Below are positions 24,301 through 33,300 of a DNA stretch of 64,000 bases, piece by piece. How positions within the stretch are numbered: the stretch's first letter is position 1; each line of letters begins with the position of its first letter. Source of the stretch: Liolophura sinensis (lineage: Eukaryota; Mollusca; Polyplacophora; Chitonida; Chitonidae); the NCBI RefSeq assembly GCF_032854445.1, contig NC_088298.1, forward strand, positions 1,918,160-1,982,159. Direction: 5' to 3'. Below the pieces are notes generated by a model, which was given only the letters and a program-made list of their open reading frames with translations, was not told the DNA's origin and did no database searches. The translations under genes and the position numbers were made by a program.

Positions 24301-27300
24301 AGTCATACTTCCTGTTCCGGACATTATAATAAAACTACATTAGGAATCAATGTGGGATATTTATTCCTTTAGGTTTCTTAAAGCAAACTTGGCTTAAATG
24401 GACTATTTATGATAATCCAAATAAACTAACGTTAATATTTCACAACTTCAATCATAAGACATTGTATGATCCTTGGCCCTGTGTAGCACAACAACCTGTT
24501 TACCCACAGCTAGGGGGTTCTTTATGGGGGTTCTTTATGGGGGTGCGGGTAGCAAAAATAGCAACAAAAAAAACAAAACAAAAAAACAATGACCGATTTG
24601 CAACACAAGCTGGGACGCATGCACATTTTTAAAAATGCAGCTCTATAATTAAGACTATAAAAGACACAATTATCCATCACTAACAAGTGCCTAGAGCTAC
24701 TCACCGCATCTAAACTTGTTTTACGGTAATATAAATAGACTACAGCATAGTGAGTAAAATCAGAGCAGCAACGACAGTGTGATAATTGGCAACTGGTCAC
24801 ACGTAAGACTTGAAATGCGGCCTCTTGTCAGTTTACCGAGGTAAGGATTCCATTCTAAATAATCTAAATAAATTATACCAGCTTACACACTTCTAACACT
24901 ACAAAAAATAAAGATCCTTATAGTTAATGTTGCCTCACCTGAGGCGGGACCTTATCCGGAGGTTCCAGGCGGATAGCGGGATCCCACTCTCCAGGGGGCA
25001 GCACTGTCACCTGTTCCATGAACTCGTCCATTGCCGCCAGGATGTCCTGCCTCTCGCGTGCTTTGTATGCAACTTCACGGAAAATCTAAAGCACCAAATC
25101 AGAAAGTTAATAATAGCAATGGTGATGAAGATGGTGATGGTATAATGATGATGATGATGGTGATGGTATAATGATAATGATGGTATAATGATAATGGTAT
25201 AATGATGATGTTGGTGACGGTGGTGATGGTATAATGATGATGGTGATGGTATAATGATAATGATGGTTATGGTGGTGATTGTATAATGATGATGTTGGTG
25301 ACGGTGGTGATGGTAAAATGATGATGATGATGATGACTGAAGGACAACAACAACAATATAATATAGAAATAAATTCTGCATTTCTTAATTAGTAGCTTTT
25401 CCTTTTAGCTCTTATGGAGATACTCACTCTGTGCCCGGTAAAGCGTTTCGGTGGCTTATATATATAGATGGTAACTGAACACCTAGTTATAAATTGTATA
25501 TGCTCCCTAAAAATAGAAACGCATAGGCTGCCTATGGTGATGACATCAGACGCTGTGATGCACATTCGTTTTTGGCCTGGCGTCATCGTTTAATTAGCTT
25601 GTGGTGCTTATTTTATGATAATTGACATTTTGACGTTCTCAATGTCTGAAAAGGTGTCAAAATGAAAGTGTATTAAGATAATTACGTTTCTTTGAACTAA
25701 GTACTGTGAAATGATGGGCAGTAGTACACTGGCCATCTCGTACCTCATCCACAGCCATTGTAGCCATAGCACGTCCCATCTCCGTGTACTTCGATTGGAA
25801 GCCTTTGGGACCCAGTATGACAAACATGAACTTTGTCGGAAGGTTAACTTCGGTTATGTCTCCTAGCACCTTGGCTTCGTCAAGCCGAGCAAACACGACG
25901 ATCTTCTGTCGGAGACTTTCAACCTCTCCGACCAGGATGTTGGCAACTTCGGAACCTTTCGGGATTTTCCGTAGAAAGTCCTTATTTGGCTGCAGAGAAA
26001 ATTATTCAACATCACTAATAAATAAATAAATAAATAAATTTAACAAAAGCTTAGGACAAAAACGCCACCATTAAAAGTCAGTACGTACTGTAACATTTCT
26101 GGGATTTGAATCTCTAACTTCTGTCAGGGGTCAAAGACTGTTGTGATCAAGGCATCTCAGAGACGTGAGAAATATTACCCACCTTACTGGTATAAGGCAA
26201 ATTGTCCACGGACCCGTCCATACTACTCAGACTAAGATCACTGGTGCTAGGCCGCATGTTCAGAGTGCTCTGTGATGACGTCATATCCGGTGTGCTGTCA
26301 ACTACAGAACAAAAAGGGAGACAGCTCTCAGTAGACATTCTTTTCGAGACCAGAATCTTCAAAGAGATATTGTACAGCGACTTGAGCATTTTCTGACTGC
26401 AAATTGAGGCGGGCAACGCACGAACTGTGGGTGTGAATATATTCGTATCTGTAAAAGCTATACAAAACTAAAAAAAATATAATACATGAAGAGGTCTGAA
26501 TTCACAAAACATGTTGGAACTGAATTTGGTAAGGATAACATAATGAACTTGGAAAAAAGCAACTCGAAAGTATACAAAGATATTCTCGTTTTTTGACATT
26601 GTTTACATTTAACATTCTGTACTGGCATTAAAATTTTTTTATATAAGCATACTAGATTGTGAGCAGACGTAAGCTCGTGTTATAAAATCATGCACTGTAA
26701 GAATTTGCATTCATAAATCGTGTGCTGCATAAAACCGAGCATGCAGTGCCAGGCAATCAATCCGTGTCAATCTGTGTGAAGAAAAAAATGCGTGCGTGCG
26801 TGTGTGTGCTGTAAGATATTATACATGCGGTACAAGGCAACCTTTTTCAGCTTTTCGAGCTGAATGCAGCAGTCATGCACACTGTCATATCACGCATGCA
26901 AATTGTAGCAGTCCGTTCAGCTTATGAATCTGGGTGCACAATATTACATGCTGTTGTATTAAGCATCTCATTCAAGGTAATCCATTCAGCTACGGAGCTG
27001 AACGCATCACTTATGCGCACTGTGCAATCTGTAGCATTTCGTTCAGCTTATGGAGCTGAATAAATTATGCGCGCTGTAATATTATGCTTCTAGTTGAAGG
27101 CATTATTTTTTCAGCTAAATTGCAGCAACCAATTTTCATTTTGCCCATGTTTTTTTTAGATGCGCTGTGAAATCTAAGCAGACATTATCTGTGACATTCA
27201 ATCAAAATGTAAACCCCATATCCCAAATTCGACACTTTCCACGCTAAACTTTCAGCCATGCGTAACCACATCGTCCGTTTTTCAGCCATGCGTAACCACA

Positions 27301-30300
27301 TCGTCCGTTTTTCAGCCATGCGTAACCACATCGTCCTTATTCGCACAGGTAACGACAATACAAACTGAAGTAACGATCATCTCAATTATCGACCAAAATA
27401 TCTGTATTTATTTGTTTTTCTTTTAGATTTCTTTTCACCAACATTAATGGATAAAAATACATAACTCATTCGGTAAGCCATAAAGATAGTTTTAAGAATA
27501 CTGACGTCAAATAAATGTTCTACCAGCGACACAAAAACACATGCTCTGGGGAAAGCTGTTTTGTATGAAGTTCACGGGAGCGGTGTCCCTAACCTGACCA
27601 TTGCTCTCTTTGTTATATATAAGAGTTACGTTACCACCACAGAGACAGGCGTTAAAATACACTACACAGCTTGGACCCTAATTCGTTTAAACGGTAAAGG
27701 TTCTCCATTAGACACATGGATGGCACATCACTGTGATCAACATTGTTAAAGGAAAGACCTCTAAAAATTGAAGTAGACCACTTAAAACTATGTATAAATA
27801 TATTTTCATTTGCTTTTTGTTTTTGTTTTTTTTAGATTCTTGTGAAGAGAGATACAGGCGTTTAAACAGTTGAATTCTAAGGTGGGCTTTATGAACCATA
27901 CTATCAGATTTAGGGAACTCTGACGTCACATGAAGTTTTTTCAACTCTAATCACGACACTAAATGTTGGAATAACTCTTCTTACCCATGAGTAAAACATT
28001 GCTGATAAAATATTCCCCAAAATTCCTTTTTTCAGTAAACATCAGGAGAAAAAATGTAATGTGACGTCAGAGTTCCTAGATACCGTCAGTATGGCTCATA
28101 AAGCCCACCACAGTATTCAAATATTTGAATGCCTTTAAACACTCTTAAAGAAATCTAACAAATGGATGAAAGTATTTTTACACATAGTTTTCAGTTATCC
28201 TTATGATGAATCTTATTTCACATTTTACCTTTTTTACTTTAATATTATTCAGATCCAATGACATTTGACATCTTGGATATAATAAAAGTGAGAGAAGGTA
28301 TTTTCATATATATGTAAAGTGTTTCATGTGATTGGCTAATTGGAACTGTCCTAAATCCTTTACCAGTCTACACCGACAAACTACCCAAGGCTAACTATCT
28401 ATATATTCTACCCACTACTCTATAGCGTCATTGTTGGCATTCCAAAAGTAACCAGTTCCTTTTAAAATTAGGTCCTTTCCTCTGTAAATATTAAACATCG
28501 ATGTTCGTACCTTTGTAAAAAAAAAAATATTTCGCTGATGAGTTTTCAAGAAAACGATTTCTGTGAGTGTAACAGTGACAAACTCTCACAGACCGTAACA
28601 GTCACATATTATTTTTCTTGTTATATAACAGGGAATTTCTTAAGTTTTACCACTGCATATTTTCTCGGTTTTTGTATCTATTTATTTGACTACCTTGATT
28701 TTTCTTATTTCGTATTACATATTTTTTTTTCAATCTAAGAAAGCTCTGAGTAGTATAACTAATAAAAAGACTATTGCCCTAAAGGTATTGGTGGGATACC
28801 GAATAGCAATCAGGGAACTAAAGTCTCCCAGATAGTGAGTTTCAAAATTTTCCCGCCTCCATTGTTCCATGGGCCTTGCTGGAAAAAAGTATAACTTGCC
28901 CAATCGCCACTGACTTACTCCTGGCACTCCGTTTTCCACCACCCAAGAAACTAGCCACCATCGTATAAGCGAACAATTCTTGATTACGGCGTTTAATCAA
29001 GATTCAATGAAATTAATATAGTTTTCCCATCACAAAAAATTCAAATATTCGCCCATTTTCCGCAAAGAAAAGTAACCATTGACCACCCCAAATACCAATT
29101 TCATCGTATATTGACCTTATGCCCTTCTCCTTTCTCGACCAAAAAAACAATAAATGAATACATAAAACCCAAGTTCCAGAAAACCAATATCGCTTAAAGA
29201 ACTAATCTACCGGATATATATGCAAAGGCTTTCATTCTGCTCTATGAGGCAAGCAATGCAAGCTGTCCGGTCTTAAAACAGGAAAGCAATGCAAAAATAA
29301 TCATTGCAAAAAAAAAAAAATCTAGAAAGAAAGAAAAAAAGCATGCAGGGAAATGCGGGACTTCAACCAGGATTCGGCGAGATTCACCTTATATCTAGCT
29401 CGACGCACGTGCACCAATTACCACATTACCGTTCCCATGGCTACGCGAGCTCCCGGATGAACGAGAGTATACTTACCAGCCAAAGAAAACCTTCTTTTTT
29501 GACTTTTGTCAGGTTTTAAGTTAATTAGTATATCGGAGAATCGTCTTTTCTGGTTATCTGTGTAATTAATCAATATCAAGCACTGGTTTTTAATACGTGG
29601 CAGTTTCACAATAAATAACCACTTCCGGCGTGCTCACTTTATATCATTTTATAATGGCCCGTAGCAATTTTATGCACACATATTTCATTCAATTTAAGTA
29701 GCACAAAACACCGACGACAGAAAAAATGACAGGAAAACATAACGAAGACATAATAAATTTAAACGGCATTCTTACTGTCAATGAAGATAATTCAGCATTT
29801 ATCAGACAAAATGGGACAGTGCATAACAATCAATGAGACAAACATGCATAAAATGAAGATGCTGGATGTAAACATATGTACTTAACCCGCATGCGGAGTT
29901 TGGTCTTCAATATGCAGATATCAAAATTTACCCAAAAGCTTTTCTGTTACTTCTAATAAAAATAAGCAACTGCCAATGACGCTATTCAGAAATGTTTTGT
30001 GGGCGTTCTAAAGCGCTTGCAATTTTCTCTCTGTAAGTCAGAAAAAAACGTTGGGTAAATTTTCATAGGGATGGAAAATTAAACTGCTAACTGGAATATA
30101 AAGCCTGGGTGCATGGATAGCCACAGACGCCATGACATTCCATGGCGTTAGATGCGGAACTGCAGTGGCAACAACTGCGTCGCAGAGGGTTTATACAGAG
30201 GAGGAAATGGAGGTTAAAGAGAGCTCAAATGACGTCATCCATGCTGACGTGTTGCGTGACGACACAAGCTGACGTAATGAACAGCGTCAGAGAGAGTATT

Positions 30301-33300
30301 CCACAGGTTTTCAGAATTGGGGGTAGGGAGAGGTTAAGAAAATACTTTAATTAATATGAGACTCACTCTTCTTGAAAAATAAGCCTTGTCGACCTGGTAG
30401 TAAAGGTTAAAGGTCATGGTTAGTGTTAGTACCGACTACACACGAGTTATGTGGTTCGCATCTTTGTTATTAAGAACTAACGTACCGGTTACAGGACGCA
30501 TGTGCAATAAATGACGTCATCGTGTTTCCAGTCACTGACGTCATACGAGAGAAAGGTCGGCATCTTGGATTTCATTTGATGAGAATCCCAGTGGCCAGGA
30601 GCGATCAGAAGTCAATCGATGGTTGCTAACGGAAAGGGGTGGGGCTAATTGTAACTAAGGGCCGGAGTTAAATATTAATATGGGGTTGTCACTTTTAAGT
30701 ATCAAGGTTAAAACGTGATTACAGAGTAAATAGTTTCGGGGTGAAACACGAAACATTGTGAACACAATGGTAGGTATTGATAACGTATTAATAAACATAT
30801 TAATTAGTAAACATTTAATACGTAGATATCAATTAGTCAACATTAATTTGGTGAGACAGACTAATGGCCATATTTCCTTTAAATCAACGTAGTACATAAT
30901 CTTAGTAAATTTTCTATGATGAAAGGTGTCGTAGTAATGTTAAGACAGTTTGACGTTTATATTGAATGAATATGAAACATTAATTCTTTAGAATCAATAT
31001 GTTAATATCACATGTAAACACATGCACAGTAGATACATGTACGGCAGGTATGCCAATCGACATTTGCATCTTGTAAGCCTGACAAAGCCTGGACAAACCC
31101 CAGACGGACCTATTTGGAGAAACAATTTAGGCAACAAAGAAATTACACCGGAGCAGATTTTGTCAAGAGCTTCCACATAGTTTGGTATTTAAGAATTCCT
31201 GGCAAGAAGATGTTGAAATCGAGATGCTTATACGTCAACCATTATAGAGGTTTGAGACCAAATACCACCCGTTTGTCACCGAAATTTTTTTTTTTTGGGA
31301 GGGGGGGATGCATTTTAAAACGTTTGCAGGTTTTTCTTTTACCATACTATATACATGTATCTTCCATACATATATAAATATATCCTCTCTAAATCATTTA
31401 AGTGCATTGATAACATACTCATTAATGGTGATCCAAGACACTATTTGAGAAAAGGCAGAATCAATTTTTGTTACATCATACACGTACCTCTGCCACGTAG
31501 GCCATTGGCCCCTGCAATGTTGTCCTTGTTCATACTGGACAAATCAGCGAACGTATTCGCCGTCCTCATTCTTAGTCTCGCGCTTTCCCAGCGTTTCCTG
31601 GCCGCGTGGGACCGCTCAGTGGGGCGCCGATGGTGCTGATGCCAATGGCGCTTCAACAACAACTCTTTCACTTCGTTCCTCAAGTCTCGCTGCATGCGTC
31701 CCTCACTGATAAGTCGGTCCACGATAGCCTCTGAAGCCAACCAGAATGAATTCGGATTAATTGTTATATTCTGAATTTATCAGGAATTTGTTTGTTGTCT
31801 GGTAAGATAGTGATGATGGGAGTTCCTTCCCTAACGTGAATCTTTGGCGCTAGAGGCAATCATCACTCGTTTACCTATTAAGTCGAATGCTCTGAGATAT
31901 TTATACTAACGGTGCTGAATACAGACTGAAGGAAAAGAAAATAAGTTACTCTTAGGTGAAAACAAACAGATGTTTAATGATATTAGTCATATGCAAGGAA
32001 AAAATGTCACTTATGTCGATGTCGAGATCTCGCGTGACTTACCGACGAGCTGAGCAATTGTTGTGGCGTGAACATCTAGCATGACGCAGCCGTTAGAGAT
32101 GGCGTTCCTCAGTTCGAATAGCGCGTACATAGACAACGAGGCAACGTGAGGCTTAGACCAACGGTTGCCACCTTCCTCAACATCCTCTTCGTACTTTACC
32201 CATCTGCATACAGGATGCTTTAAGATTAGTATCACACAACGCAACCTTGTTTTTCGTCATGAGTTTAGATCATAGCTTAGAACATAAAGCTCTGGTCAAG
32301 CATGGGGGGCACAGTTATCGTGATTTGATAGGATCACATTAAAGAACCTTTCCAAATGACTAAAAGAGCGCTTTTTTCTCCACGAATGAATTTCACAACA
32401 ACCATTGGTTGATCGATTTATATTTAGCGCGTTTTTCTAGAATTTTCATGTGAAATATGCTTCCCATTTTCATGACGTACCTGGCGGATTCCTTCCACTC
32501 ATAATCCTCGCCATGCTTGAACAGGATGTCCATCTCACAGAAGATGTTGTGCTTGTTCTCATCGGAATGATCCTCTTCCCCGTCCCCCAGAAGAGAAGAG
32601 ATGTAGACGGAGGGTGAGTAGTTAATCTCCGCCAAACTGCCATGCCGCTGGTTCCTCTTAGGTGGCAGACCCCGGGGACCTGAGGAACGAATTCACCCAT
32701 TGATTGTATGACGGACTGTTTGAGTTTTTGACTCATTGACTGAAGGATAGGGTGACTGTTTGATTACTTTAGTAAGTGAGAGAGTGGTGAAAGACTGATT
32801 GACCGATTGAATGACTGAATGTTTGACTGACGGATTGGCTGACTGTTTCATTACTTCAGCGAGCGAGTGAATGAGTGAGTGAGAGTGAGTGACAGACTGA
32901 CTGGCCGATTGACTGACTGACGGTTTGACTGACTGACTTATTGCTTTACTGACTATTGCTTGACTGGCCGATTGACTGATTCACTGACTGACTGATTGGT
33001 TAACTGCCTGGCTGACTGATTCACTGACCGCTTGACCAACTCATTGCTTGACTGGCCGATTGACTGATTGTTTGATTGACGGATTGAAAGGGCACAGGGT
33101 ATCTTTATGACTGAACAACTGGGCAAAAGTGAATGTATGCTTGTGATTTTGCGTCGCACTTAACACTTTTTCAGTTATATGACGACGTTGAGGCATTAGA
33201 TGAGTACGCATACACTAATTCTTCTTGTGACAGGGCGAGTCCTTGCCGCCCAAATACTGCCGCCACTGATGTATCATGCCGCAGACACCAGACATGACAC

